64,000 nucleotides of DNA from Sphingomonas sp. HF-S4 (GTDB taxonomy: Bacteria; Pseudomonadota; Alphaproteobacteria; Sphingomonadales; Sphingomonadaceae), in assembly GCF_032911445.1 (NCBI RefSeq), contig NZ_JAWJEJ010000002.1, positions 248,001-312,000 on the forward strand. The letters run 5' to 3'. This document shows, one piece after another, positions 16,817 through 26,079 of this stretch. How positions within the stretch are numbered: the stretch's first letter is position 1; each line of letters begins with the position of its first letter. Under the pieces are notes generated by a model. It made no database searches, was not told where the DNA came from, and was given only the letters and a program-made list of their open reading frames with translations. Made by a program: the position numbers and the translations under genes.

Positions 16817-18623
16817 CCGGCACGTCCGGAAGGTCGTAACGGATCCGCCACAGCCTGAACGGCGACTTCGCAGGCAACGCCACCGGCTCGAGCCAACTGG
16901 GTACCTGGCCGCGGTGGAGCTGGCCGTAGAAGCCGTTGGGGTTGCGCGCGCGATAGACCGTGGTTTCGGACAGGTTGGGGCAGACCAGCAGATACTGCGC
17001 CTTGTGCCGCGCCGCGATCGCGCGGAAGCCGCTCGCCGGGCCGGTGAATGCATGGTGGACGTCGAGGATCGCCTGGCCGTTGCGGTGATAGGGCCCGGCG
17101 ATCGCATCGTGATGCGTGACAACGATCAGCCGCGGGCCCATGTCGACATGGGTGAACATCACCGCCTTGGGGATCGCGTCGAGCGGGCGCAGCGAGGTCA
17201 TCCGCGCGCAGGCGGCATTGGCCTGGCCGACGCGGTCGGGGCCGGGTTTGCCTTTCGCCTTGTCGCTGGGAAGGAACGGCAGCACCAACCCGGCGAACAG
17301 TCCGGTGACGAGCAGGAACGCCAGCACCGACCCGAACACCCGGACCAGCATCGACGATCGGGCAAGGAACCAGGGCACGACCAGCCAGGCGAGAACCGTC
17401 GCGCCTGGCACGCCGAGCAGCTGCGCCGCGGGGCCTGCGCGGATCTGCCAGAGCAGCATCGCACCGGCGAATGCCGTGAACAATGCGATCGCGGCCCAGG
17501 CCACCGCCGCCTCGCTGCGCCGCGCGCGCCAGGTGGCGAGCAGCGCGCCCAGCACCCCGATGATCGGCAGCACCGCGATCGGGAAGCCGGTCTTGAAGCT
17601 GTGCTCGTAGATCGGCTTGGCCTCGCGCACCCGGCTGAGCCAGGTCCGCGCGAGTTCGTCCGACACCTGCTCGGGGCGGCCGAGGCATTGCGGGAAGAGC
17701 AGGACGAAGCCGGCGACGATCGCGCCGCCCGCCACTGCCGCAAGCGCGAGGCGGACCCAGCGATTCTCCAGGCGCAGCAGCGACAGCGCGAACAGCAGCG
17801 TCCCCGCCGCGACCATCACGCTCAACCATACCGGGGTCAGCGCGTCGCAGCGCAGCGCCTGGTTGGCGTTCGACGCGAACAGCGCGAAGCCGAGCGCGGT
17901 GCCGCCGGCAAGGCTCAGCCCATAGACCTGCATCCGCCGCGCATCACCGGCGTCCCACACCCAGCGCAGCGCGATGATCGCACCGGCCATCGCGCAATAG
18001 GGCAACAGCTCGAGCCCTATGCTCAGCGACAACGCGCTCGACAGGCCGACGGTGACACCGCCCCGCGCCCGCGCGCGATCGGCGAGCCCAGCGACGGTGA
18101 GCGCCAGGCAGGCGAGCTGCCAGCCGTGATGATCGATGCGCAACGGCGCATACATCAGCATCGTCGAGGTGCACCCCATCAGGATGACCAGCGCGAGCAG
18201 CCAGGCCTGGGGCGCGACCAGCCGGCGGACGGTGAGGCACAACCCAGTCATCGTCAGCCCGAGCGGGAGCAGCGGGGCAAGCCCGCACGCCCATTTCTCC
18301 GCCAGCGCCGTGCCGAGCAAGGGCTTGAGCAGCAGGATCAGCCCGGCGATCGGCAAGTCGACGATGCGCGACCAGTGGATGTCCAACCCGCCTAAGGCCG
18401 GATCGAGGCGGTATTGGCGCAGATCGTACCAGCCCTGCCCGGCGAGCAGGGCGCGTACCTGCGCCAGCCGCAGATTGTCGTCGGTGTCGCCGAGCGTCAG
18501 CCAATAGATGTTGCCCTGGCGCTGCCAGACATACCAGGCGACCACGCCCAGCCAGAACACCAGCATGCCCGCCAGCCAGCGCCGGTCCAGTTCGCGTTCG
18601 ATCCGCAAATCGCTCAGCTTCAA
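16785..18623 (-). CDS. Polytopic GT-C-like membrane protein
   Basis: A 612-residue protein with roughly ten or more hydrophobic helices. After the first helix comes TLGDTDDNLRLAQVRALLAG, an acidic loop of the kind that holds the catalytic Asp in GT-C glycosyltransferases (STT3, ArnT). It is followed by LRQYRLDPALGGLDIHWSR. The C-terminal soluble part (from about residue 470) includes TSLRPLDAIPKAVMFTHVD. I place it as a lipid-linked sugar transferase, but have no named family. TTG at 18623 with GGGAAG five bases before it is the best start; the upstream frame runs into gtrA territory. Divergent from the GtrA gene, 64 bases apart. Confidence 0.75.
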   Translation of the reverse strand: MKLSDLRIERELDRRWLAGMLVFWLGVVAWYVWQRQGNIYWLTLGDTDDNLRLAQVRALLAGQGWYDLRQYRLDPALGGLDIHWSRIVDLPIAGLILLLKPLLGTALAEKWACGLAPLLPLGLTMTGLCLTVRRLVAPQAWLLALVILMGCTSTMLMYAPLRIDHHGWQLACLALTVAGLADRARARGGVTVGLSSALSLSIGLELLPYCAMAGAIIALRWVWDAGDARRMQVYGLSLAGGTALGFALFASNANQALRCDALTPVWLSVMVAAGTLLFALSLLRLENRWVRLALAAVAGGAIVAGFVLLFPQCLGRPEQVSDELARTWLSRVREAKPIYEHSFKTGFPIAVLPIIGVLGALLATWRARRSEAAVAWAAIALFTAFAGAMLLWQIRAGPAAQLLGVPGATVLAWLVVPWFLARSSMLVRVFGSVLAFLLVTGLFAGLVLPFLPSDKAKGKPGPDRVGQANAACARMTSLRPLDAIPKAVMFTHVDMGPRLIVVTHHDAIAGPYHRNGQAILDVHHAFTGPASGFRAIAARHKAQYLLVCPNLSETTVYRARNPNGFYGQLHRGQVPSWLEPVALPAKSPFRLWRIRYDLPDVPVSAPKAPPRR

Positions 18624-18687
18624 AATGTCTTCCCTCGCTCTGCGCTCCGCATTAGGGCGGCGCCCTGCGCGAGGGCAAGCTAGACTA

Positions 18688-19119
18688 GTGACGGCACTCC
18701 TGAATCGACTGGAATCTCTGATGGCGAGCGGCATGCTCGGCCAGCTGATCCGCTTCGGCATCGCCGGGGGGATCTCCACGGTGATCTATTCGGCGGTGTA
18801 CCTGCCGCTCGCCTATTTCGTGCTGCCCAAGAACCTGGCGGTGCTCGCGGTGCCGCCGGCGTTCCTCGTCGCGGTGACCTGCGGCTTCTTCCTCCACAGC
18901 TTCTGGAGCTTCAAGGGGCACGGCACGCGCGACCAGAGCGGGCGTCAGCACCTCAAGTTCCTGATCGTCCAGGGCTTCGGGCTGCTGCTCAACGCGTTGT
19001 TCACCTGGGTGATCACCGGGCCGCTGTTCCACGGGCCGCAATGGCTGCCCTTGGTGCCGATCGTGCTGATCACGCCACTCGCGACTTTCGCGCTCAACCG
19101 CCAATGGGTATTCGGATAG
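18688..19119 (+). CDS. GtrA-like flippase-associated membrane protein
   Basis: A 143-residue protein with four helices in the GtrA pattern: QLIRFGIAGGISTVIYSAVY, then VAVTCGFFLHSFWSFKGHG and a final FALNRQWVFG. GtrA proteins are thought to flip undecaprenyl-phosphate-linked sugars across the inner membrane, partnering a GtrB glycosyltransferase. Such a GT2 gene lies 0.9 kb downstream on the other strand. GTG at 18688 is used; ATG at 18721 is a good alternative. The methyltransferase gene follows one base after the stop. Confidence 0.88.
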   Translation: MTALLNRLESLMASGMLGQLIRFGIAGGISTVIYSAVYLPLAYFVLPKNLAVLAVPPAFLVAVTCGFFLHSFWSFKGHGTRDQSGRQHLKFLIVQGFGLLLNALFTWVITGPLFHGPQWLPLVPIVLITPLATFALNRQWVFG

Positions 19120-19120
19120 A

Positions 19121-19849
19121 ATGGACCGCATCGTTTACGAGCGCATGGCCGCGCACGACACCACGCATTGGTGGTATCGCGCCCGCCGCGACATCCTCGC
19201 CGAGTATCTGACGCGCTGGGGCGGGCTGCCCGAGGACGCACGCATCCTCGAGATCGGCTGCGGCACCGGGCACAACCTCCCGATGCTCGCGCAGTTCGGC
19301 GAGATCGACGCGATCGAGATCGACGAGACCGCCGGCGCCAAGGCCAGCGAACGCCTGGGCAAGCCCGTCGGCACCTCGCCGCTTCCCGATCTGGTCGGCA
19401 TTGAACCCGGCAGCTACGATCTCGTCGCGGTGCTCGACGTGATCGAGCATGTCGAGGACGATGTCGCGGCGCTAAAGGCGATCGCGACCGCGCTCAAGCC
19501 CGGCGGCAAGATCCTGATCACCGTGCCGGCGCACCAATGGATGTGGAGCGCGCACGACGTGGTCAACCACCACAAGCGGCGCTACTCGAAGGCCGGGTTC
19601 GCGGCGCTGCTCGACAAGGCCGGGCTGCGTGGCGCCAAGCTCGGCTATTTCAATTCGCTGCTGTTCCCGGTGGCGGTGGCGGCGCGCTTCGCCGGCAAGC
19701 TGATGGGCAAGGACGACAGCGACGATTCGCCCCCGCCCAAGCCGCTCAACACGCTGTTCGAGGGGATCTTCCGGGTGGAGCGGCACCTGGTCGGCCGGAT
19801 TCCGCTGCCGCCGGGCTTGTCGCTAATCACGCTGGCTTCGAAGAAATAA
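19121..19849 (+). CDS. Class I SAM-dependent methyltransferase
   Basis: A 242-residue Methyltransf_23-type enzyme. SAM motif I is ILEIGCGTGHNLPML, the acidic end of strand 2 is IDAIEIDE, and motif IV is VLDVIEHVEDDVAAL. HDVVNHHKRRYSKAGF follows. The C-terminal part has a hydrophobic PVAVAARFAGKLM segment, compatible with membrane association. Enzymes of this type often modify glycan or lipid intermediates. Its position behind gtrA, separated by one base, suggests it acts on the same glycolipid; the substrate is unknown. Convergent with the GT2 gene across a palindromic repeat. Confidence 0.9.
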   Translation: MDRIVYERMAAHDTTHWWYRARRDILAEYLTRWGGLPEDARILEIGCGTGHNLPMLAQFGEIDAIEIDETAGAKASERLGKPVGTSPLPDLVGIEPGSYDLVAVLDVIEHVEDDVAALKAIATALKPGGKILITVPAHQWMWSAHDVVNHHKRRYSKAGFAALLDKAGLRGAKLGYFNSLLFPVAVAARFAGKLMGKDDSDDSPPPKPLNTLFEGIFRVERHLVGRIPLPPGLSLITLASKK

Positions 19850-19869
19850 CCTGGGACACGCCGACTGCG

Positions 19870-19978
19870 CTCCCCTCCCGCTTGCGGGAGGGGTCGGGGG
19901 AGGGCCCGACGTGCGTGTGTCGAAAGGAACCTCCCCGTCAGTCCCTCCCCTAACCCCTCCCGCAAGCGGAAGGGGAAC
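19870..19978. repeat. Palindromic repeat element between convergent genes
   Basis: Arms tcccctcccgcttgcgggagggg and cccctcccgcaagcggaagggg form an inverted pair about 70 bases apart, and each arm is itself a short hairpin. It fills nearly the whole space between the methyltransferase and the convergent GT2, where it could act as a two-way terminator. Confidence 0.8.
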
Positions 19979-21004
19979 TTACTCCGCCGCTTCGCTCCGC
20001 GCGGTCTGCGGCGAGACGCTGACTTCGCCCGAATCCTCGAAGCGATAGCCGAGCGAGGCATGGCCGCGCACCGGCCCGGCGACGTCGGCGACCAGGTAGA
20101 GCGGCCGCCGCTTGGACTCGACGTAGAGCCGCCCGAGATACTCGCCGATCATCCCCAGCACGAACATCTGCACCGCGCCGATCACCACGACGACGAGCAT
20201 CGTCGAGGTCCAGCCCTGGATCGCATTGCCCATCAGCCAGGCGACGATGATGTAGAGGATGAGCAGCAGCGACGCGCCGGTGAGCAGCAACCCGATATGG
20301 CTGGCGAAGCGCAAAGGCGCGGTCGAGAAGCCGGTGATCGCGTCCAGCGCGAAGCGGATCATCTTGGCGAGCGGATATTTGCTCTCGCCGGCCAGCCGCT
20401 CGTGCCGGTCATAGGGGAAGGGAACCTGCTTGAACCCGACCCAGGCGACCATCCCGCGGATGAAGCGCGCCTGTTCGGGGAGTGACAGGAACGCGTCTAG
20501 CGCGCGCCGCGTCATCAGCCGGAAGTCGCCGGTATCGAGCGGGATCGGCGTGTCGGTGATCCGATCGAGCATGCGATAGAAGAGGGCGGCAGTGATCTTC
20601 TTGAAGATCGTCTCGCCGTCGCGCTTGCGCCGCACCGCATAGACGACGTCGGCACCCTGGCTCTTCATCGCCGCGCGCATGTCGGTCATCAGCTCGGGGG
20701 GATCCTGGAGATCGGCGTCGATGATCAGTATTTCCTCGCCCGCGCACAGATCGAGCCCGGCTGTGAGCGCGAGCTGGTGGCCGTGATTGCGCGAGAGGTT
20801 GATCGCGACGAGCCGCGGATCGGTCTCGCACAGCCGCTGCATCACCTTCCAGCTCTGGTCGCGCGAGCCGTCGTTGATCAGCACGATCTCATAATCGTTG
20901 CCGACGCTCGCCTGCGCCGCGGCCGAGACGCGGCCGTGCAGCGCCTCGAGGCACGCCTCTTCATTGTAGCAGGGGATGACGACGGAAAGCTTGGGCCTCT
21001 TCAT
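19979..21004 (-). CDS. GT2 glycosyltransferase, GtrB/DPM1-like
   Basis: Likely charges polyprenyl phosphate with a sugar from a nucleotide donor. The 341 residues begin with KLSVVIPCYNEEACLEALH. They include the catalytic acidic LIIDADLQDPPELM and a QARFIRGMVAWVGF segment. Two C-terminal helices (LLLTGASLLLILYIIVAWL and a second near MLVVVVIGAVQMFVLGMIG) are typical of GtrB. Together with the GtrA and GT-C-like neighbours it would make a three-part envelope glycosylation system. The sugar and acceptor cannot be read from the sequence. Confidence 0.92.
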   Translation of the reverse strand: MKRPKLSVVIPCYNEEACLEALHGRVSAAAQASVGNDYEIVLINDGSRDQSWKVMQRLCETDPRLVAINLSRNHGHQLALTAGLDLCAGEEILIIDADLQDPPELMTDMRAAMKSQGADVVYAVRRKRDGETIFKKITAALFYRMLDRITDTPIPLDTGDFRLMTRRALDAFLSLPEQARFIRGMVAWVGFKQVPFPYDRHERLAGESKYPLAKMIRFALDAITGFSTAPLRFASHIGLLLTGASLLLILYIIVAWLMGNAIQGWTSTMLVVVVIGAVQMFVLGMIGEYLGRLYVESKRRPLYLVADVAGPVRGHASLGYRFEDSGEVSVSPQTARSEAAE

Positions 21005-21083
21005 GACCGGCCGCTGTAGCGGCGTGTGGGGCGGTGCGCTAGCGCTCGTCGATGATCGCCGTGGGGTGCGCCTGCCGGGCCGC

Positions 21084-21761
21084 TCAGAGCGAGCGGCGGC
21101 GGTCGAGAAAACGGCCGAGGCCGACGAAGAAATAGATCAGCGGCGGGACGAGCACGAGGCTGAGCACGACCTTGGTGAGCATCTGGCCGACGAGCAGCTC
21201 GCGGATCGGGAAGACGCCGTAGAAGGCGACGGTGACGAAGATCAGCGTGTCGGCAATCTGGCTGAGCATGCTCGCGATCGCCGCGCGCAGCCACAGCATC
21301 TTGCCGCCGCCGCGCTTCAATGCGCTGAAGATTGTCACGTTGAGGATTTGCGAGATGCCATAGGCGATGATGCCGCCAAGCCAGATCCGCGGCGTTCCCG
21401 ACATCATCAGCTCGAAGGCGTGGAGGCGTTCGGGCTCCATGCTCGGCGAGGCCGGCAGCGCGAGGACGACGAGCGAGAGCAGCACCGACGTGACGAGCGG
21501 CACGAAGCCCCAGAGGACCAGGCGCCGCGCGACATCCGGGCCGTTGAGCTCGGCGACCGCGCTCGACACCGCGACGAGCAACAGGAAGGCGAAGATACCC
21601 GCCTCGACCGCGAGCGGGCCGACGCCCACCCAGGTGCCGATCGCGGAGATCGGTCCCAGCGACACCTGCTTGTTGCCGAGCACCCCGGCGATGCAGACCA
21701 TGCCGCCATAGAAGATCGACAGGAAGAAGAGCGAGCGCGTGATGTTGGGCCGGATGTCCAT
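21084..21761 (-). CDS. VUT family transporter (YhhQ-like)
   Basis: A 225-residue protein with about six helices (for example SLFFLSIFYGGMVCIAGVLG). The central SGTPRIWLGGIIAYGISQIL and a later SMLSQIADTLIFVTVAFYG are typical of the vitamin-uptake-transporter-like family. YhhQ proteins import queuosine precursors, so salvage of a 7-deazaguanine is the best guess. gluQ, which modifies queuosine in tRNA, is 8 kb away. The gap to the GT2 gene is 79 bases and holds no clear feature. Confidence 0.85.
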   Translation of the reverse strand: MDIRPNITRSLFFLSIFYGGMVCIAGVLGNKQVSLGPISAIGTWVGVGPLAVEAGIFAFLLLVAVSSAVAELNGPDVARRLVLWGFVPLVTSVLLSLVVLALPASPSMEPERLHAFELMMSGTPRIWLGGIIAYGISQILNVTIFSALKRGGGKMLWLRAAIASMLSQIADTLIFVTVAFYGVFPIRELLVGQMLTKVVLSLVLVPPLIYFFVGLGRFLDRRRSL

Positions 21762-21892
21762 CGCCCGACGCTAGCGGGAAAGATGGCGCTGCGAAAGGTG
21801 GGCGCGTGCCCTCTGGCCTCGGGCCGCGCAGCGTGTATGGTCGCGGTTTTGCTGGCCAAAGCACGCGGCCGGCCTCGGGGGCGCACCGGCGA

Positions 21893-23194
21893 ATGACTCA
21901 GTTTCCCATCGGCATTTTCGGCATCCTGGCGATCCTTGCGATCGCGTGGCTGCTGTCGAGCAACCGGCGGGGGATCCGCCTGCGCACCGTCGGGGCGGCG
22001 TTCGCGCTGCAGGCGGGAATCGCGTTGCTCGTGCTGCGCACCGATTGGGGCCGCGCAGCGCTGCACGGAATGTCGAACGGCGTCTCGGCGCTGCTCGGCT
22101 ATGCCGGCGAGGGCACGACCTTCCTGTTCGGCCCGCTCGCCCGGCCCGAACTCGGCGGGCAGAGCTTCGCGATCGCCGCGCTCCCGGTGATCATCTTCTT
22201 CGCCGCGCTCGTCTCGATCCTCTACCATCTCGGGATCATGCAGTTCGTCATCCGCTGGATCGGGGGCGGCATCGAGAAGGTGGTGGGCACCACCAAGGTC
22301 GAATCGCTGTGCGCGGCGGCGAACATCTTCGTCGGCCAGAGCGAATCGCCGCTGGTGATCCGTCCCTATCTGGCGCGGCTCACGCCCTCGCAGCTCTTCG
22401 CGGTGATGACCGTCGGCATGGCCGGAGTCGCGGGGACGATCCTCGCCGCCTATGCCAGCCTGCTGGGCCCGCAGGCGCTGCCCTATCTGCTCGCCGCTTC
22501 CTTCATGGCGGCCCCCGGCGGGCTGCTGATGGCCAAGATCATCATGCCCGACGATCCCGCCCCCGCGAACGGCGAGCTGCCGCTCGGCGACGATCCCGAA
22601 GAAGAGGCCATCAAGATCGCCGAGCACGATATCGAGGAGGAACGCGCCGCCAATCTGATCATGGCCGCTGCGACCGGCGCCTCGACCGGCGTCAAGATCG
22701 CAGTGGCGGTGGGTGCGATGGTGCTCGCGTTCGTCGCGTTGGTCGCGCTCGCCAACGGGTTGCTCGCCGGCGCGGGCAATTGGGTGGTCTATGCCAGCGG
22801 AAACGCGTCCTGGGCGCAGGCCTGGTTCGCCGATCTGAGCTTCCAGCGGATCATCGGATCGGTGTTCGCGCCGGTGATGTACCTGCTCGGCATCTCGTGG
22901 CACGACGCCGTAGCGGCGGGCGGGCTGTTCGGCACCAAAGTGGTGCTCAACGAGTTCGTCGCGTTCATCGATCTCGGCCAGATGAAGGATCTCGCCCCGC
23001 GCACCGTGGCGATCATCACCTTCGCATTGTGCGGCTTCGCCAATTTCAGCTCGATCGCGATCCAGATGGCGGCGACCGGCAGCCTCGCGCCCAACCAGCG
23101 GCCGATGATCGCGCGGCTCGGCATCCGCGCGCTGGTCGCGGGCAGCCTGGCGAACCTGATGTCGGCAGCGCTCGCCGGGCTGGTGATGCCGTAG
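21893..23194 (+). CDS. Concentrative nucleoside transporter (NupC/CNT family)
   Basis: Proton- or sodium-coupled nucleoside importer of 433 residues. The N-terminal half has three helices, then LPVIIFFAALVSILYHLGIM. The CNT signatures are SLCAAANIFVGQSESPLVIR (inverted-repeat core with the substrate Gln/Ser/Glu), AYASLLGPQALPYLLAASFM and GTKVVLNEFVAF. An internal charged loop DDPEEEAIKIAEHDIEEERA lies between helices. The start MTQFPIGIF at 21893 follows no strong ribosome site. It is divergent from the VUT gene. Confidence 0.94.
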   Translation: MTQFPIGIFGILAILAIAWLLSSNRRGIRLRTVGAAFALQAGIALLVLRTDWGRAALHGMSNGVSALLGYAGEGTTFLFGPLARPELGGQSFAIAALPVIIFFAALVSILYHLGIMQFVIRWIGGGIEKVVGTTKVESLCAAANIFVGQSESPLVIRPYLARLTPSQLFAVMTVGMAGVAGTILAAYASLLGPQALPYLLAASFMAAPGGLLMAKIIMPDDPAPANGELPLGDDPEEEAIKIAEHDIEEERAANLIMAAATGASTGVKIAVAVGAMVLAFVALVALANGLLAGAGNWVVYASGNASWAQAWFADLSFQRIIGSVFAPVMYLLGISWHDAVAAGGLFGTKVVLNEFVAFIDLGQMKDLAPRTVAIITFALCGFANFSSIAIQMAATGSLAPNQRPMIARLGIRALVAGSLANLMSAALAGLVMP

Positions 23195-23304
23195 CGCATG
23201 CATATCTGCGAATGTTTACGCTTGTGCAACTAAATCGGCGGTAGCGGCGATCTGCGGGTGGGGTGATTTCGGGCCTTCCAGGTTCGAGCGTGCGATGGGA
23301 ACGT

Positions 23305-24108
23305 ATGCCGATGGATCACCAATTGAGGATGTTGCCGTCCCCCCAGGGGGAACCGTTTGAGTGGCTCAACGAATGCTTGGAGGTCGCGTATCCGACCGAG
23401 GATCCGCGCTCGGCGTTCGAATGGGAGCGTGCGCGCCAGGTGGGGCAGGCGCCGCTTCCGGGGTTTCGCCCGCGGGTCAAGGCCGTGGCGCAGCCGGCCG
23501 CGCGGGTCGAGCGCCGCGCCGATGCGCGCAGCAAGATGTCGGTCTATCGCTCGGCGACGTTGCGCTGGGGCGGCCGCGAGGTCCTCTGCCTGATCCGCAA
23601 TCTCTCGGCCACCGGGATGATGTGCCGTTCGGTCGCGCGGCCCGGCCAGGGTGACCGCGTCGAAGTCGAGATGCGCTCGGGCGAATGCGTGCCGGGCATC
23701 GTGGTGTGGACGCGCGACGCGCAGATCGGCATCCGCTTCGATGCGCAGATCGACGTCTCGACCGTGCTCAACGCCCGGGTGCGTACCCCGCAGGCGTCGG
23801 TCCAGCGCATGCCGCGGCTGCGCGCGGGCTGCACCGCGACGCTGATCGCCGAGAGCGGCCGCCAGAGCGTGACTCTGCTCGATCTGTCGCAAGGGGGCGC
23901 CAAGATCGAGGCAGGATGCCTGCGCGAGGGCGAGCACGTGACCCTGGGCGTCGTCGGGCTTGAGCCGCGCAGCGGCACGGTGCGCTGGGTCCAGGCCGGC
24001 CGCGCCGGAATCGCCTTTCTCAGCCCGATTCCTTTCGACCGGCTCGCCAATTGGGCGGTCGAACGCCCCGCCGATCAGCGCGTCGGGACCGGCTCGGCGC
24101 CCGAATAA
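23305..24108 (+). CDS. Protein with two PilZ domains
   Basis: A 267-residue cytosolic protein. Two PilZ domains follow a 60-residue leader. The first carries [20 protein letters not shown] and [12 protein letters not shown]. The second has [20 protein letters not shown] and [11 protein letters not shown]. PilZ domains bind c-di-GMP through RxxxR and (D/N)xSxxG. The first matches both loosely (RRADAR, NLSATG), while the second has DLSQGG but a weaker Arg motif. Its effector partner is unknown. The 3' end overlaps the convergent dehydrogenase gene by 34 bases. MPMDHQ is used as start; MDHQ, two codons later, is equally possible. Confidence 0.88.
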   Translation: MPMDHQLRMLPSPQGEPFEWLNECLEVAYPTEDPRSAFEWERARQVGQAPLPGFRPRVKAVAQPAARVERRADARSKMSVYRSATLRWGGREVLCLIRNLSATGMMCRSVARPGQGDRVEVEMRSGECVPGIVVWTRDAQIGIRFDAQIDVSTVLNARVRTPQASVQRMPRLRAGCTATLIAESGRQSVTLLDLSQGGAKIEAGCLREGEHVTLGVVGLEPRSGTVRWVQAGRAGIAFLSPIPFDRLANWAVERPADQRVGTGSAPE

Positions 24109-24944
24109 TCGTAGAAGCCGCGCTTGGTCTTGCGGCCGTACCAGCCGGCCTCGACATATTTGACCAGCAGCGGCGCGGGACGGAACTTGGGATCCCCGGT
24201 GCCTTCGAACAGGACCCGGGTGATCTCCAGGCACGTATCGAGCCCGATGAAGTCGGCGAGGGTGAACGGGCCCATCGGATGGTTGAGCCCAAGCTGGCAG
24301 GCGGCGTCGATGTCGGGAATCGTCGCCACCCCTTCGCCCAACGCGAAGCACGCTTCGTTGAGCATCGGCATCAGCACGCGGTTGACGATGAACCCCGGCG
24401 CGTCGTTGGCGTGGACGATGCGCTTGCCGAGCGACTGGCCGAATGTCTCGACCGCGGCGACGGTGGCGTCGCTGGTGGCGAGGCCGCGGATCAGCTCGAT
24501 CAGCCCCATGACGGGCACCGGGTTGAAGAAGTGAACGCCCATGAACCGCGCCGGATCGGGCGCCGCTTGGGCGAGCCGCGTGATCGGGATCGACGAAGTG
24601 TTGCTGGCGAGGATCGTTTGGCCGCCCAGCGCCTTGCCAACGGTGTCGAAGATCTGGCGCTTGATCGCCTCGCGCTCGGTCGCCGCCTCGATGACTAGGT
24701 TGCACGGCGCCATTGCGGCGAGGTCGCTGATCGGGGTGATCCGCCCGAGCGCGCCTTCGGCGTCGGCGGCGCTGATCTTCTCCTTCTCCACGGCGCGTGC
24801 GAGCTGCCTGGCGATTCCGGCCTTGCCCGCTTCGGCGCGGCCCAAGTCGACATCGGAGAGCAGCACGACATAGCCCGCCTGCGCCGAAACCTGCGCGATC
24901 CCCGCGCCCATCTGTCCCGCGCCGATCACGCCTACCGTCTGCAT
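24075..24944 (-). CDS. 3-hydroxybutyryl-CoA dehydrogenase
   Basis: Oxidises (S)-3-hydroxybutyryl-CoA with NAD(P) in fatty-acid or butyrate metabolism. The 289 residues start with the dinucleotide motif [13 protein letters not shown]. They contain [13 protein letters not shown] and [12 protein letters not shown], the catalytic His region [16 protein letters not shown], and the C-terminal dimer domain with [17 protein letters not shown]. The length is right for the stand-alone enzyme (Hbd/PaaH), not the FadB fusion. No thiolase or hydratase gene is adjacent. Confidence 0.94.
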   Translation of the reverse strand: MQTVGVIGAGQMGAGIAQVSAQAGYVVLLSDVDLGRAEAGKAGIARQLARAVEKEKISAADAEGALGRITPISDLAAMAPCNLVIEAATEREAIKRQIFDTVGKALGGQTILASNTSSIPITRLAQAAPDPARFMGVHFFNPVPVMGLIELIRGLATSDATVAAVETFGQSLGKRIVHANDAPGFIVNRVLMPMLNEACFALGEGVATIPDIDAACQLGLNHPMGPFTLADFIGLDTCLEITRVLFEGTGDPKFRPAPLLVKYVEAGWYGRKTKRGFYDYSGAEPVPTR

Positions 24945-25012
24945 CGCCCGTCTCCAATTCCGCTTCGCATGTCCCCTACCGTCCGGCGCGGGGCTCGGCT
25001 AGACCGCGGTCC

Positions 25013-25999
25013 ATGCTGACCTTCGCGCTCCTGCTCGCCGCCGCCGATCCCGCCACCGGCGCCTTCCAGACCTATGGCGACTGGGCCGTGGCCTGCGACA
25101 ATCTCAAGGTCTGCGAGATGACGTCGCTGGTCAGCGACGAGGGCGACTTGCCCGACGACGGCCCCTTGACTGCATCGATCAGCCGCGATCCCGGCCCGCA
25201 AGGCGGCTTCGAGATCGCCGTCGATGCGGGCAAGGCGCCCGGCAGCCTCACCCTCGCCGTCGACGGCAAGGCGGTGGCGCAGGGCATCGCCAAGGACGAG
25301 GTTGTGCGCTTCCGCGACGCCGACGCCGCGCGGATCGTCGCGGCGGTCGCCAACGGCACTGCGCTCAGCCTGGGCAACGTCAAGATCTCGCTCAAAGGGT
25401 CGTCGGCGGCGCTGCGCTTCATCGATGCGGGGCAGGGCCGCGCGGGCACGGTGACGGCGGCAGTGGCCCAAGGGACCAAGCCCGCGACCGCGGTGCCTGC
25501 GCCGCCCGCGACTCCTCGCGTCGCCGCGCTGCGCGCCAGCGGCACCCCCGCGACGGTAAATGCGGCGATGCGCAAGCAGCTGGAGAAGCTGTCGAGCTGC
25601 GAGGACTATACCGACGACGGCGAAAAGGCCGAGGGCGCGATCGAGACCTTCGCGCTCGGCGGCGGCGCGTCGCTGGCGCTCGTGCCGTGCGGCAGCGGCG
25701 CGTACAACGTCAACACCGTCCCGTTCGTACTGCGGGGCGGCAAGGCCGAAGTCGCCGATATCGACTATTCGAGCGACGGGTCCGGCGAGGCGCCGATGCT
25801 CACCAACGCCTGGTGGGACGCCAAGGCGAGCGTGCTCGGCACCCACGCCAAGGGCCGCGGGATCGGCGATTGCGGCGAGAGCGCGAGCTATGTCTGGGAT
25901 GGCAAGGCGTTTCACCTGATCGAGCTGCGTCGGATGGACGAGTGCCGCGGCTCGATCAACTGGCTGCGCACCTGGACGGCCGAGCCGGTCTATCGCTAG
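25013..25999 (+). CDS. DUF1176 family exported protein
   Basis: A 328-residue protein with signal-like MLTFALLLAAADPATGAFQ. The pattern FQTYGDWAVACDNLKVCEM is the start of the DUF1176 domain, followed by a beta-rich part and the late GRGIGDCGESASYVWDGKAF. Conserved cysteines (CDNLKVCEM, SSCEDY, VPCGSG, GDCGES, DECRG) suggest disulfides in the periplasm. A short Pro/Ala linker lies at about residues 160-185. The family has no established function. Convergent with egtD; the 80-base gap is unremarkable. Confidence 0.85.
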   Translation: MLTFALLLAAADPATGAFQTYGDWAVACDNLKVCEMTSLVSDEGDLPDDGPLTASISRDPGPQGGFEIAVDAGKAPGSLTLAVDGKAVAQGIAKDEVVRFRDADAARIVAAVANGTALSLGNVKISLKGSSAALRFIDAGQGRAGTVTAAVAQGTKPATAVPAPPATPRVAALRASGTPATVNAAMRKQLEKLSSCEDYTDDGEKAEGAIETFALGGGASLALVPCGSGAYNVNTVPFVLRGGKAEVADIDYSSDGSGEAPMLTNAWWDAKASVLGTHAKGRGIGDCGESASYVWDGKAFHLIELRRMDECRGSINWLRTWTAEPVYR

Positions 26000-26079
26000 A
26001 CCCGCGCAAGGCCGCTTCGTTTCAAGCCACACCGTACTCCCGCCTTCGCCGCAGCACGATATGCCCACAATATTCGCGC

